From IMG/VR virus record IMGVR_UViG_3300046809_000507, positions 1-64,000 of that record: a DNA stretch of 64,000 nt, one strand, 5' to 3'. The notes beneath the pieces were generated by a model. The model worked only from the letters and a program-made list of their open reading frames with translations. It was not told the DNA's origin and did no database searches. This document shows positions 41,159 through 48,941 of this stretch, piece after piece. A program made the position numbers and the translations under genes. The first letter of the stretch is position 1, and each line of letters starts with the position of its first letter. Source of the DNA: a virus.

Positions 41159-41398
41159 ATGGACCGACAGCAGATCCTCGACCTCTACGAGTGGGCGGCA
41201 GGCATCTGCTTCCGGCACCCCGAACGGGGCGAGGTGCCCGCGGCGCGCCTCAAGACGCTCCACCCCCGGGTGGGCCACGAGGAACCCGTTCAAGCCTGCC
41301 GGGACTGCGTCATCGAGCTGGAGCAGGAACGCTGGGCCGAAGCCGGCCGTAACGGGCTCGACTACCAGCCCGGACATGCTGGTGAGACGCTCAATTAG
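41159..41398 (+). CDS. small Cys/His protein downstream of the LexA box
   Basis: A 79-residue protein (MDRQQILDLYEWAAGICFRHP ...) with C-x2-H early and CRDCVIELEQERWAEAGRNG later, a probable zinc site. Start at 41159 has GGGAG upstream. It is the first rightward gene after the LexA box, so it is predicted to be DNA-damage inducible. By position it may be an induction factor such as an antirepressor, but the sequence gives no direct evidence for this. Confidence 0.6.
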   Translation: MDRQQILDLYEWAAGICFRHPERGEVPAARLKTLHPRVGHEEPVQACRDCVIELEQERWAEAGRNGLDYQPGHAGETLN

Positions 41399-41649
41399 GC
41401 CAGGCCAAGGCGGCGGGACTGGGGGAGCGGCTGGGGAGTGAGGCTCCTCGGGGAGTGCCCGGGGAGCCTCGGAAAGCCTAGTCGGGTCAACTCGGCACCA
41501 CTGAGGTCTACTCAGTACCACCAGTTCAGAGGGGTAGTGGCGACCCGACAGGTCAAAGGCCGAGGACCGGCACTCCGTTATATAGGTTCATCGCCAACTG
41601 ATATGCCATCCCGCCCACCAGGCCCGGCAAGGCCACCGGCACCTCGGCC
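41399..41649. repeat. non-coding repeat region beside integrase 2
   Basis: This 251-base stretch holds GAGGCTCC / GGAGCCTC (41440-41447 and 41463-41470), CTGAGGTCTACTCAG (41501-41515, imperfect palindrome) and a 17-base direct repeat GGGGAGCGGCTGGGGAG at 41422-41438 that recurs at 41772-41788 inside the 3' end of the integrase gene. Regions next to integrase genes commonly hold attP and its arm sites; the core cannot be located without a host junction. Confidence 0.45.
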
Positions 41650-43068
41650 TCAGACGTTCGCGTCAACGGATTCTTGCAGCTCAAGTGCCGTATCCAGCAC
41701 CTCAGGTTGCCATAGCTCACCGGCCTGACGGGGGAGCAGGCCACCGCCCGAAACCCCTGAAACAGACACCTGGGGAGCGGCTGGGGAGGATGGCGCGGGA
41801 TCATCCGTCCTCGCGAACCAGGCGTCCAGAGCCTGCCGGCCACGGCCGTCCGCCTCGGGCATGAAGTGCCCGTACACCCGCAGCGTGATCGAAGCGTCAG
41901 CATGACCAAGCCACTTCGAGACTGCCACGGGATTCTCCCGCGAGTCCAGCTGCACGCTCGCATACGTGTGGCGCAGCGAGTGGAAGCCCATCTCGTGCGT
42001 AGGCCCGTACACGAGGCGGGTACCCACACCAGAACTCCGGGGGACGCGCTTCGGCTTCGGAATCACCCCGGCCTCGGCCAACGCCCACTTCCAATGATCC
42101 TCGTTCCACATGTTCGCCCGGACGGCATTGCCATTCCTGTTAACGACCAACAGTCTGTGCGTCTGCGGCGCCCGCTCCTTCGCCTCCACCTTGCTCGTCG
42201 GCGGCCGAGGATCCTTCCAGGGGAGCGTCACAGGCTTTGCCGGGAAGCGGTCCAGGTGCTGCGCCAGGCGCTGCGCGAGATGGTCCGGCATCGGGACGGT
42301 GCGCGTCTTGTTCCCCTTCGGGAGCGAGAACACGAGCTTCCCTTCGATGCTGCGGATCTGGCGCCGCACGTGGATGAAGCCGCCCTCCACGTCGATGTCG
42401 TCCTCCGACAGGGCGAGCACCTCCCCCTGCCGCAGTCCCGCCCCTGCCCCGATGTCGACGAGCACGCGGTAGTACTCGGGCAGTTGGGCCTGCACGGCGA
42501 GAACCCGGCTCCTGGTCCACGCGCGGGCCTTCGAGCGGGGCGCGGACGGCGGCTTGAGAGTGGGCGCCCGGCACGGGTTCTTGGAGATGCGCTCGTCGTC
42601 GACGGCGCACTCCAGGATGTTGTTGAGGTACCCCCACGCGACGACTGCGGTCCCCGGCGCGACCTCCCCCTCCAACTGCTTGAGCCAGACGCGCAGCGAG
42701 TCCACCTTGATGAGCCTGAGCGGGGTGCTCCCGAGGTGGGGGAGGATCTGGCCGCGGATCCGGTGCCCTACGGTCTGCAGGGTTGCGGGGTCACCGGTTT
42801 TGGACGGCCACCAGTGCTGGTCCACGTAGTCCCGCAGCAGCATGTTGCCGTCGCGCGGGTCGATGAACTCGCCCCTGTTGCTGTCGGAGATGGCCTTCGC
42901 GAGCCACGCGTTGGCGGCTTCCTTCTGCTTGTCGGGGAACGACCGGGCGCGCACTCCGGGGATGCCGGCGACCTTGTAGCGCTGGCCTTTGCCGTATCGC
43001 TCGGTACGGATGGTCCGCTTGCCGTCCGGCGCCTTCTTGAGCCAGCGGTCTTCGATGTACCCAGCCAT
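41650..43068 (-). CDS. int: tyrosine recombinase (integrase 2)
   Basis: A 472-residue phage/element integrase with a full set of catalytic residues: R213 in AGLRQGEVLAL, H363-x2-R366 in FHSLRHTYA, H389 in WLGHADASIT and nucleophile Y399 in RVYGHF. The N-terminus (1-65) looks like an arm-binding domain, 75-165 is the core-binding domain, and a 60-residue C-terminal tail follows. It resembles integrases of Streptomyces integrative elements and prophages that use tRNA genes. An excisionase-like gene lies at 44654. Confidence 0.92.
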   Translation of the reverse strand: MAGYIEDRWLKKAPDGKRTIRTERYGKGQRYKVAGIPGVRARSFPDKQKEAANAWLAKAISDSNRGEFIDPRDGNMLLRDYVDQHWWPSKTGDPATLQTVGHRIRGQILPHLGSTPLRLIKVDSLRVWLKQLEGEVAPGTAVVAWGYLNNILECAVDDERISKNPCRAPTLKPPSAPRSKARAWTRSRVLAVQAQLPEYYRVLVDIGAGAGLRQGEVLALSEDDIDVEGGFIHVRRQIRSIEGKLVFSLPKGNKTRTVPMPDHLAQRLAQHLDRFPAKPVTLPWKDPRPPTSKVEAKERAPQTHRLLVVNRNGNAVRANMWNEDHWKWALAEAGVIPKPKRVPRSSGVGTRLVYGPTHEMGFHSLRHTYASVQLDSRENPVAVSKWLGHADASITLRVYGHFMPEADGRGRQALDAWFARTDDPAPSSPAAPQVSVSGVSGGGLLPRQAGELWQPEVLDTALELQESVDANV

Positions 43069-43090
43069 GTTGCCCCCTCAGCCCTCGCGG

Positions 43091-43537
43091 TCAGGCCGCC
43101 ATGGAGTCGGGAGGAGAATCCATGGTGACGATCTCTCCGTGCCACAGCTGGAACCACTGTCCCCCGGCCAGGAACTCCTCGATGGAGGTATTGAGGAGCG
43201 GCGCGATTTTGTCGATCGTCGCGGTAGGGGAGACGTACAGGACGACGCGCCCCTTGTGCTCGCGGATGTCGATGTACGGCGCCGGCTGGAACGGAGAGAC
43301 CTCGAAGACAACGCAGATCGGGTTCTCGGGGTGATCGGCGGAGACGATCTCGCCGTCCCACAGCTGGTACCACTGGGCGTTCTTCACGAAGTCGCGCAGG
43401 GTCTCGTTGAGTGAGGGGAGGAACTGCTTGGCCCTGGTCCCCTTGGCTACGCGGATTTCGACGAGTCCGCGGCTTTCGCGCCAGTCGGACATCTTCCCGG
43501 GCTTGAGGTTGGCGGCTTGGTACACAACACGCAGCAT
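43091..43537 (-). CDS. protein with duplicated ~60-residue unit
   Basis: A 148-residue protein in which two halves match: QFLPSLNETLRDFVKNAQWY-QLWDGEIVSAD in the first and KIAPLLNTSIEEFLAGGQWF-QLWHGEIVTMD in the second. The shared WxQLWxGEIV strand and preceding amphipathic helix suggest two copies of a small alpha/beta fold. GGGAGGG precedes the ATG. It lies between integrase 2 and the repressor and has its own promoter candidate. I do not recognise the family. Confidence 0.7.
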   Translation of the reverse strand: MLRVVYQAANLKPGKMSDWRESRGLVEIRVAKGTRAKQFLPSLNETLRDFVKNAQWYQLWDGEIVSADHPENPICVVFEVSPFQPAPYIDIREHKGRVVLYVSPTATIDKIAPLLNTSIEEFLAGGQWFQLWHGEIVTMDSPPDSMAA

Positions 43538-43584
43538 GGCGCCCTCCCGTTGTGGCGGTGCGCCAGTGACGCAACGGCCACCAG

Positions 43585-43625
43585 TGCACGGTTGTGGAAG
43601 GGTACGACCTGTTAGCGGATGGCCA
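43585..43625 (-). promoter_or_regulatory. promoter candidate for the leftward duplicated-unit gene
   Basis: On the minus strand TTGTGG and TACCCT stand 18 bases apart within about 43596-43626, upstream of the gene starting at 43537. Position and spacing fit a sigma-70-type promoter; the exact start point is not known. Confidence 0.4.
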
Positions 43626-43694
43626 CAATCTGTTGTAAGAAATGTCTACTTAGGAACTTTCCGATCAGGCGCCATGCTGGTACCCGTGACCGTG

Positions 43695-44123
43695 CTAGTC
43701 CTCGCGCCGCGACCGCTCGTCCGCCTCGATCATGGCGAGCCAGCGCCTGCGCTGCTGCTCGGTCATTGCGCCGACGTGCCCGAGGATGATGCGCGCGGTG
43801 CCGCCGTAGCCGGCCAGTTCCGTGGCCCGGTAGTCGAGCCACTGCTCGGCTGCGGCCTCTTTGATGCGCAGCTCCGACTTGCCGAGCGCGGCTGCGATGG
43901 CGCCGATCTGGGTCGGGTTGGGGGCTGCGGCCGGCGGGTTCCTGACGAGCTTCTGGAAGTACTGCCAGGAGATCTTCGTGCCGGTCTTGGGGTCGATCGC
44001 GGCTTTGCCGAGGTCTCGAAGACTCTTGCCGCCGTCGAGGGCGTCCTGGATGAGCTGGGAGAGCGGGCCAACGGGGGATGGCTCGGCCGCGCTGGAGTCC
44101 GGCGCGGGGGACGCTGCCGTCAT
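43695..44123 (-). CDS. phage repressor-like helix-turn-helix protein
   Basis: A 142-residue protein with LSQLIQDALDGGKSLRDLGKAAIDPKTG followed by ISWQYFQKLVRNPPAAAPNPTQIGAIAAALG, a helix-turn-helix of the kind found in actinophage immunity repressors, and a helical C-terminus (AEQWLDYRATELAGYGGTARII). ATG at 44123 is used; a GTG at 44147 would add eight residues. It is divergent from the small HTH gene at 44370, and the region between has repeated GTAGAC/GTCTAC words, an arrangement like a lysogeny switch. Confidence 0.68.
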   Translation of the reverse strand: MTAASPAPDSSAAEPSPVGPLSQLIQDALDGGKSLRDLGKAAIDPKTGTKISWQYFQKLVRNPPAAAPNPTQIGAIAAALGKSELRIKEAAAEQWLDYRATELAGYGGTARIILGHVGAMTEQQRRRWLAMIEADERSRRED

Positions 44124-44147
44124 GTCCTGGTCGTCCTCTCGGTTCAC

Positions 44148-44369
44148 TCTTCCACCGGCTGTATCTAGGAGGCGTGGGGTGCGCTGGAAAAGTAGCAGGT
44201 CACTGCGTACAACCATCCTCGTTTGTAGACGGATCGTCCACAGGTCGATGCTACTTGGCCGGAACTCTTACCAACACTCGGGGTTGGGTGACCCAATCTG
44301 TAGACACAGCGACGCGGTTGGTGGTCTACTTAGGTCAAGCCGAAGCCAGTCCGCACCACTGGAGATCCA
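44148..44369. promoter_or_regulatory. divergent operator region with GTAGAC/GTCTAC repeats
   Basis: Non-coding 222 bases between divergent repressor-type genes. GTAGAC occurs at 44225 and 44300, GTCTACTTAGG at 44324, and CTACTT cores also near 44190 (minus) and 44250. GTCTACTTAGG is repeated exactly at 43644 beyond the other end of the repressor gene. Spaced copies of one word around a repressor are typical of phage operators. Confidence 0.55.
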
Positions 44370-44651
44370 TTGAGCCGACCGCGCTACACGCTCAAATCCG
44401 CCGAAATGTTCAGATGGTTCATGCAGAACCCCTGGACCGGTATCCCCTTCAGGGTTCGCACCTTGGCGGAAGCCGTGAACGTCAGCCCCGGCTTGATTCA
44501 GAAGCTCGCCAGCGGCGCCCAGGACAACGTCGACGTACTCGTCGCCCACGACCTCGTGAGGGCGTTCGGGTGCAGCATCCTCAACCTTTTCGCGCCCCCA
44601 GTGACGCCAAACTGCGTCACTTCGACTACGAATGACGATCAAAAGGAGTGA
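44370..44651 (+). CDS. small Xre-like phage regulator, 93 aa
   Basis: Residues 1-70 carry a helix-turn-helix (FRVRTLAEAVNVSPGLIQKLASG-type, then VAHDLVRAFGCSILNLF), common in Streptomyces elements as a short Cro-like protein. It starts with TTG at 44370; GGAG five bases upstream decides this start and no ATG or GTG fits. Divergent from the repressor gene and followed after two bases by the excisionase-like gene, so it probably begins the early operon. Confidence 0.72.
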   Translation: MSRPRYTLKSAEMFRWFMQNPWTGIPFRVRTLAEAVNVSPGLIQKLASGAQDNVDVLVAHDLVRAFGCSILNLFAPPVTPNCVTSTTNDDQKE

Positions 44652-44653
44652 CC

Positions 44654-44941
44654 GTGCCCCGCAACCCCCCGCAGTTCACGCAAGCGGCCCCACCCGGCCA
44701 CGTCTACATCGACGAGGCGTCCCGCCTCTCCGGTCGAACCATCGAGACCCTCTACAAGGACCGGAAGATCCAGCGCCGCACTGGCAGTTGCAACGGCCCC
44801 CGGTCCAAGACGATCAACCGCAAGGCCGTCTGGAGCGTCGCCGAGATCGACGCGTGGCTTGACGCGCAGATCGGCCCCGGCCCCGACGAGCAGATGCTCC
44901 ACAGCTCCCGGCCGTCCGAGCCGGCCCGCGCCGCCGCCTAG
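44654..44941 (+). CDS. excisionase-like winged helix protein, 95 aa
   Basis: HVYIDEASRLSGRTIETLYKDRKIQRR followed by RKAVWSVAEIDAWLDAQ is the AlpA/excisionase-type (MerR-like) DNA-binding pattern. GTG at 44654 is chosen because AAGGAG ends five bases before it; a GTG at 44648 would overlap the ribosome site. It may direct integrase 2 toward excision, although it sits 1.6 kb from that gene and in the opposite direction. Confidence 0.68.
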   Translation: MPRNPPQFTQAAPPGHVYIDEASRLSGRTIETLYKDRKIQRRTGSCNGPRSKTINRKAVWSVAEIDAWLDAQIGPGPDEQMLHSSRPSEPARAAA

Positions 44942-45030
44942 AGCGGCAAAGAGGCCGCCCCGTAACCGCCAAGCCCGGGACGACCTCGATCGCGAACAAC
45001 CCTCACGTCCTGACGAAAGGAGGGAGCCGC

Positions 45031-45837
45031 GTGGCTCCCATGTTCCCAGACCAGCCGAACGAGCTGGTGCTGACCGAGTCCCGGACACTCCGGGACGCGC
45101 ACGCCGAACGAACCGATGTCCTCGACCGCGTCAAAATGCTTCGGACGCTGGACGCCACTCACGTCACCGTCGAGGTGGCCGCAAGCTACTTCGGCACCGA
45201 AGTCGACGCGATCAAGTGGCACGTCAGGAACAACCGAGACGAGCTGCACGCCGACGGCATGCGGGTGCTCTCCGGTCCGGACCTCGCCATCTTCCGTGCG
45301 GAGCTTGCGGGGGAGTCGGACTCCCTCACAAACATCTCGTCCAAGGCGCGCTCGCTGATCCTGTTGCCCCGCCGTGCGGTGCTCCGGTTGGCGATGCTGC
45401 TGCGGGACTCCGAGACCGCAAAGCAGATCCGCACCCACCTGCTGGATGTCGAGCAGACCTATCACGCTGAGTTCTCCGCCTGGCAGGAGGCGCGTACCCG
45501 AGCCGCTGGCCGCGGTCTGGGTGAGCCGATCACGTGGACGCTCGATGAGGCAGTCGCAGTGATCCGGCAGAGGTACGGCATCGACTGGACGGCGGTTTCG
45601 TTCGCCCGGTTGCTGCGGCAGGCCGGCGTTCTGAAGCAGACCACCGCTCCGAAGAAGCCGTTCACGGATCTCTTCTGGTTCACGGGCTCGGCGTGGGAGG
45701 TCCACCCGCACGCACTGCCGGTGCTGGCGCGACGGGCGAACGCTGAGGCGGAGGAAGTGCGCGGCGCTCAGGGATTCCAGACGCATCTTTCGATCGAGGG
45801 CGCGTTCCGCGAGCTTCCCGAGGGCGGTGCGGCATGA
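45031..45837 (+). CDS. phage antirepressor-like DNA-binding protein
   Basis: A 268-residue protein. HVTVEVAASYFGTEVDAIKWH looks like an N-terminal DNA-binding unit; SLILLPRRAVLRLAMLLRDSETAKQIRTHLLDVEQ is the helix found in many phage antirepressors and Rha/BRO-type proteins. The C-terminal half (TWTLDEAVAVIRQRYG ...) ends with a second wing-like region. AAAGGAGG precedes the GTG at an ideal distance, so expression may be high. Its stop overlaps the DUF5131 gene. Role in prophage induction is inferred. Confidence 0.65.
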   Translation: MAPMFPDQPNELVLTESRTLRDAHAERTDVLDRVKMLRTLDATHVTVEVAASYFGTEVDAIKWHVRNNRDELHADGMRVLSGPDLAIFRAELAGESDSLTNISSKARSLILLPRRAVLRLAMLLRDSETAKQIRTHLLDVEQTYHAEFSAWQEARTRAAGRGLGEPITWTLDEAVAVIRQRYGIDWTAVSFARLLRQAGVLKQTTAPKKPFTDLFWFTGSAWEVHPHALPVLARRANAEAEEVRGAQGFQTHLSIEGAFRELPEGGAA

Positions 45838-47018
45838 CGAAGATCGAGTGGACCGACGAGGTCTGGAACCCGACGACCGGATGCGACCGCATCAGCCCCG
45901 GATGCGACAACTGCTACGCGCTGGGCATGGCCAAAAGGCTCAAGGCCATGGGGCAGACGAAGTACCAGACCGACGGGGACCCGCGCACCTCGGGACCGGG
46001 CTTCGGAATCGCCACCCACGAGGAGGCGCTCACTGAGCCGCTGCGTTGGAAGAAGCCGCGCCGCGTCTTCGTGAACAGCATGAGCGACCTGTTCCACGCT
46101 CGCGTCCCCCGTGAGTTCCTGGCTCGCGTCTTCGCGGTGATGGCGGCAACGCCTCAGCACACGTACCAGATCCTGACGAAGCGCCCGGAGCGAGCTGCCC
46201 GCATCCTCAACGAGCGCTGCAAGTGCGGGCATCCGAACGGTGAGCACTTCCGGGCATCGATGGAGTGGGCCGCGACTTCGCACAGCCCGACTTACGTCCC
46301 GGGTCTGGAGCACGGCATCTACCACCGCGCCGGCTGGCCGCTGCCGAACGTGTGGATCGGTACGAGCGTCGAGAATCAGAAGTACGCCGACCTCCGCATC
46401 CCTGCCTTGGTGAACGTCCCGGCCGCGGTCCGCTTCCTGTCCTGTGAGCCGCTCCTCGGCCCGGTCTGGATCGACGACTACGTCTGGCAGGCCTGCCCGT
46501 GCTGTGAGGGCGAAGGGCATGACGAGGCGTGCTTCCGCTGTGCTGACCGGCGCTGCGAGAACGGCCACATTCGCAAGCTGGACTGGGTGATCGTCGGAGG
46601 CGAGTCCGGTCACCGGGCACGGGCAATGCACCCGGACTGGGCCACCAGTCTCCGCGACCAGTGCAAACAGAACCACGTGCCGTTCTTCTTCAAGCAGTGG
46701 GGCGAGTGGGGACCCGCGCCGTTCCAGGTCCGCGTCTGCGACCCCGACACCGGCTGGCAAGGCACCGACGAGGAGCTGGCCGCCGCGAAGGCCAGCAGCG
46801 AGGCCTGCGGAGCCACTCACGTCCACACCGGCAACTGGTTCGAGGAAGACGGCGAGCGCCGGTACTGGCTACACGAGATCGGGCACAAACCCTGGTCGCT
46901 GGAGCGATGCGCCCTGCCGGACGGGACCGCCGCCATCCGCCGCTGGGGCAAGGGGCGAGCCGGCCGCGAACTCGACGGGCGCACCTGGGACGAGTTCCCG
47001 AAGGCGGTGGCGTCATGA
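45834..47018 (+). CDS. DUF5131 (phage Gp37/Gp68) three-Cys protein
   Basis: A 394-residue member of PF07505. The N-terminal TTGCDRISPGCDNCYA puts C17, C24 and C27 in a C-x6-C-x2-C arrangement that resembles a radical-SAM-type iron-sulphur site, followed by FVNSMSDLFH, YQILTKRPER and WIGTSVENQ, all conserved in the family. A zinc-like insert (ACPCCEGEG ... CFRCADRRC) lies at about 220-243, then WVIVGGESG. Many relatives are encoded beside a TcmP partner; none is visible here. Enzyme activity and substrate are unknown. Confidence 0.88.
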   Translation: MTKIEWTDEVWNPTTGCDRISPGCDNCYALGMAKRLKAMGQTKYQTDGDPRTSGPGFGIATHEEALTEPLRWKKPRRVFVNSMSDLFHARVPREFLARVFAVMAATPQHTYQILTKRPERAARILNERCKCGHPNGEHFRASMEWAATSHSPTYVPGLEHGIYHRAGWPLPNVWIGTSVENQKYADLRIPALVNVPAAVRFLSCEPLLGPVWIDDYVWQACPCCEGEGHDEACFRCADRRCENGHIRKLDWVIVGGESGHRARAMHPDWATSLRDQCKQNHVPFFFKQWGEWGPAPFQVRVCDPDTGWQGTDEELAAAKASSEACGATHVHTGNWFEEDGERRYWLHEIGHKPWSLERCALPDGTAAIRRWGKGRAGRELDGRTWDEFPKAVAS

Positions 47019-47401
47019 CGAGCACGATGGAATGGATCCGTCGCACCTACGACGTGCCGGCCCGACACCGGATGCGCATCGAGTACGACGGCAAGCCCGC
47101 CACGATCGTCGGCGCCAGCAACGGTGGCCTTGTCCTTCGGGTCGAAGGCGAGCGCTTCAAGGTCTACACGCACCCCTGCTACCGCATCGTCTACCCGGCC
47201 GTCCCCGAGCCCGTCCGCCCGCGCGGCTGGTGCAAGCACTGCGGCAAGGACCGGGCCATGACCGCGCGCAGGGTCATGGGCGCCCACGCATGGCGCTTCC
47301 GCGGGGGATCCGAGCTGTGCCCCGGCAGTTACAACCCGCCGTGGAAGCCCGTCCGCAACCAGACCCACCCGGGCGAGCAGCGACCGGAGGCGACCTCATG
47401 A
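47015..47401 (+). CDS. small zinc-finger protein, 128 aa
   Basis: A beta-rich N-terminus (RMRIEYDGKPATIVGASNGG, an SH3-like barrel look) is followed by GWCKHCGKDRAM and a histidine/cysteine pair (GAHAW, ELCPGS), a probable zinc site at about 73-107. Overlaps DUF5131 (ATGA) and the next gene. Could support DUF5131 as a nucleic-acid-binding partner; inferred from tight coupling. Confidence 0.6.
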   Translation: MTSTMEWIRRTYDVPARHRMRIEYDGKPATIVGASNGGLVLRVEGERFKVYTHPCYRIVYPAVPEPVRPRGWCKHCGKDRAMTARRVMGAHAWRFRGGSELCPGSYNPPWKPVRNQTHPGEQRPEATS

Positions 47402-47967
47402 CCGCCTACGACGAGAAGCTCGCTGCCGCGATCACCAAGGCCGGCGTCCCGCTGTCGGCCGACCTAGTGGCGCCGGAGGCCGAGCTGCGAGCCGAGGTCG
47501 AGCGGCTTCGCACCGAACTGGACGCGCACAAGGAGCACCTCGCCTTCCTGGAGCGTTCCACGCTGCCGGAGCTGCGCCGAACGATCCAGCACCACGAGGA
47601 CGGCAAGAAGCGCTGGCGCGACCGCGCCGTGAAGGCCGAGGGCGAGCGTGCCAGGTTCAAGCTCGCCTGGGCGTCGGCCCGCTTCCGGGCTGAGGCGCAT
47701 GGCGAGGGGATCCTCCGTGTCGTCAAGGACCGCGAGGCGTACCAGGGCTGGCTGAAGCAGGCCGAACAGAACTACCAGGCGTACCGCGTAGGAGCCGAGG
47801 GCGCGAAGCAGCTCCTCACCAACCGCATCAGCGCCGTGCTGGACATCTGCGACCGCGAGCAGCGGAACGCGATGCGCTGGGAGAACCCCATCCCTGTCCC
47901 CGACTGGGTCGCGCCGGTCCAGCGCGCCGCGCTTGGTGACGACAAGCGGACCGAGGCGGCGTCATGA
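47398..47967 (+). CDS. coiled-coil protein, 189 aa
   Basis: Two long helical regions: EAELRAEVERLRTELDAHKEHLAFLERS (about 27-60) and a second basic helix (about 65-110). The C-terminus ends in a VPDWVAPVQRAALGDD stretch. No catalytic motif. Coupled by overlaps on both sides. Helical early proteins of this type can be scaffold, DNA-binding or anti-host factors. Confidence 0.55.
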   Translation: MTAYDEKLAAAITKAGVPLSADLVAPEAELRAEVERLRTELDAHKEHLAFLERSTLPELRRTIQHHEDGKKRWRDRAVKAEGERARFKLAWASARFRAEAHGEGILRVVKDREAYQGWLKQAEQNYQAYRVGAEGAKQLLTNRISAVLDICDREQRNAMRWENPIPVPDWVAPVQRAALGDDKRTEAAS

Positions 47968-48236
47968 CCTTCACCCCGAAGCGTTTCCAGTCCCCGCCGC
48001 CGCACATCACCAGCGCGGACGTGCCGCTGTCGACGCTCCGCGACCGGATGGCCGCCCTGGTCGAACGGCAGAAGAAGGCCGCGGCAGCCGAGAGTCTGCG
48101 ACTCCTCCTCGCCGAGCAGCCCCACCAGCCGGCCAACGCCGGGGAGCTCGCCGAGCAACGCCACTGGCTGCACGACGCCGACCCCGACTCAACCGAGCCG
48201 CCCCTCCCGTACCCGACCACGCAGGAGATGTCGTGA
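47964..48236 (+). CDS. small helical protein, 90 aa
   Basis: Product MTFTPKRFQSPPPHITSADV with a central helix (LRDRMAALVERQKKAAAAES) and a proline-rich end. ATGA overlaps upstream, GTGA overlap downstream. No family recognised. Confidence 0.55.
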   Translation: MTFTPKRFQSPPPHITSADVPLSTLRDRMAALVERQKKAAAAESLRLLLAEQPHQPANAGELAEQRHWLHDADPDSTEPPLPYPTTQEMS

Positions 48237-48454
48237 CGCAGCCCCGCCTGTCCCAGGCCTCGATGAGCCTCGGCAACGAGCCCGACCTGGTCACCTTCGA
48301 GGTCTACGACGGCCACTCCATCATCGGCCTCGGCACCGCGCTCGCCATCAACCTGGACGGCTCCGACGAGGCCACCCTCGCCAAGCTCGTCGAGGTCGCC
48401 CAGCAGGCCCTGTCCATCGCGCGGCTGGAGAACAGTCTGGCGGCCGTCTCATGA
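48233..48454 (+). CDS. small beta-alpha protein, 73 aa
   Basis: Beta strands (PDLVTFEVYDGHSIIGLGTALAINLDG) followed by an amphipathic helix (EATLAKLVEVAQQALSIARLEN). Coupled by overlaps. Composition is like small phage anti-defence or regulator proteins, but nothing specific is recognised. Confidence 0.55.
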   Translation: MTQPRLSQASMSLGNEPDLVTFEVYDGHSIIGLGTALAINLDGSDEATLAKLVEVAQQALSIARLENSLAAVS

Positions 48455-48693
48455 CCATCCTCCTCGACGGCACGGAGATCGACCTCGACCGCGTACAGGC
48501 CGCACTGGACGGGTCCCGCTGGCTGTGGACGTGCGAGCACACCGAGTCCGGTGACCCGCTCATGCTCCGCGTCGACGAGGCCGGCGCCGGGATTGTGCCG
48601 CTGCCGGACGTGTACGCCGCCCACGGGCCGCTCGTGCCGGTGCCGCAGCCGACGACCGCCGCCATGTACCGGCAAGTCCTGGAGGCGGCGTGA
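48451..48693 (+). CDS. small protein, 80 aa
   Basis: MTILLDGTEIDLDRVQAALDGSRWLWTC... with one cysteine and a VPLPDVYAAHGPLVPVPQP middle. Overlaps both neighbours. It resembles short hypothetical proteins of Streptomyces prophages (phage tail-like strand, then helix). Function unknown. Confidence 0.55.
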   Translation: MTILLDGTEIDLDRVQAALDGSRWLWTCEHTESGDPLMLRVDEAGAGIVPLPDVYAAHGPLVPVPQPTTAAMYRQVLEAA

Positions 48694-48941
48694 GCGGCGC
48701 CGAGCTTCGCCAGGAGGGCCTCCTCGTCGGCCGGACCGACACGGACTACGAGGCCGACGAGCGGCGCCGGGCCGCGGTCCGGATCGCCGACCAGATCGCC
48801 GCCGAGCACCCGGACCCGCGTGACGACTTGATGCCGAAGCTCGTCGGCCGGGAGCTCGCCAAAGACCCGGAGATCGCGGCCGGAGTCCTCGAACTCCTCG
48901 ACCAGCTCGGCCTCCGGAAACAACCGAGGAGGGGCAAGTGA
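48690..48941 (+). CDS. small helical protein, 83 aa
   Basis: Charged, helical (TDTDYEADERRRAAVRIADQIAAEH, then LMPKLVGRELAKDPEIAAGVLELLDQLGL). GTG start overlaps the preceding stop. It may be a DNA- or protein-binding accessory factor. No family recognised. Confidence 0.5.
   Translation: MSGAELRQEGLLVGRTDTDYEADERRRAAVRIADQIAAEHPDPRDDLMPKLVGRELAKDPEIAAGVLELLDQLGLRKQPRRGK

Noticed and set aside
41399-41649. Possible tRNA gene or attP core by integrase 2
   Set aside because: I could not fold any stretch into a cloverleaf, and without a host junction the attP core cannot be identified.
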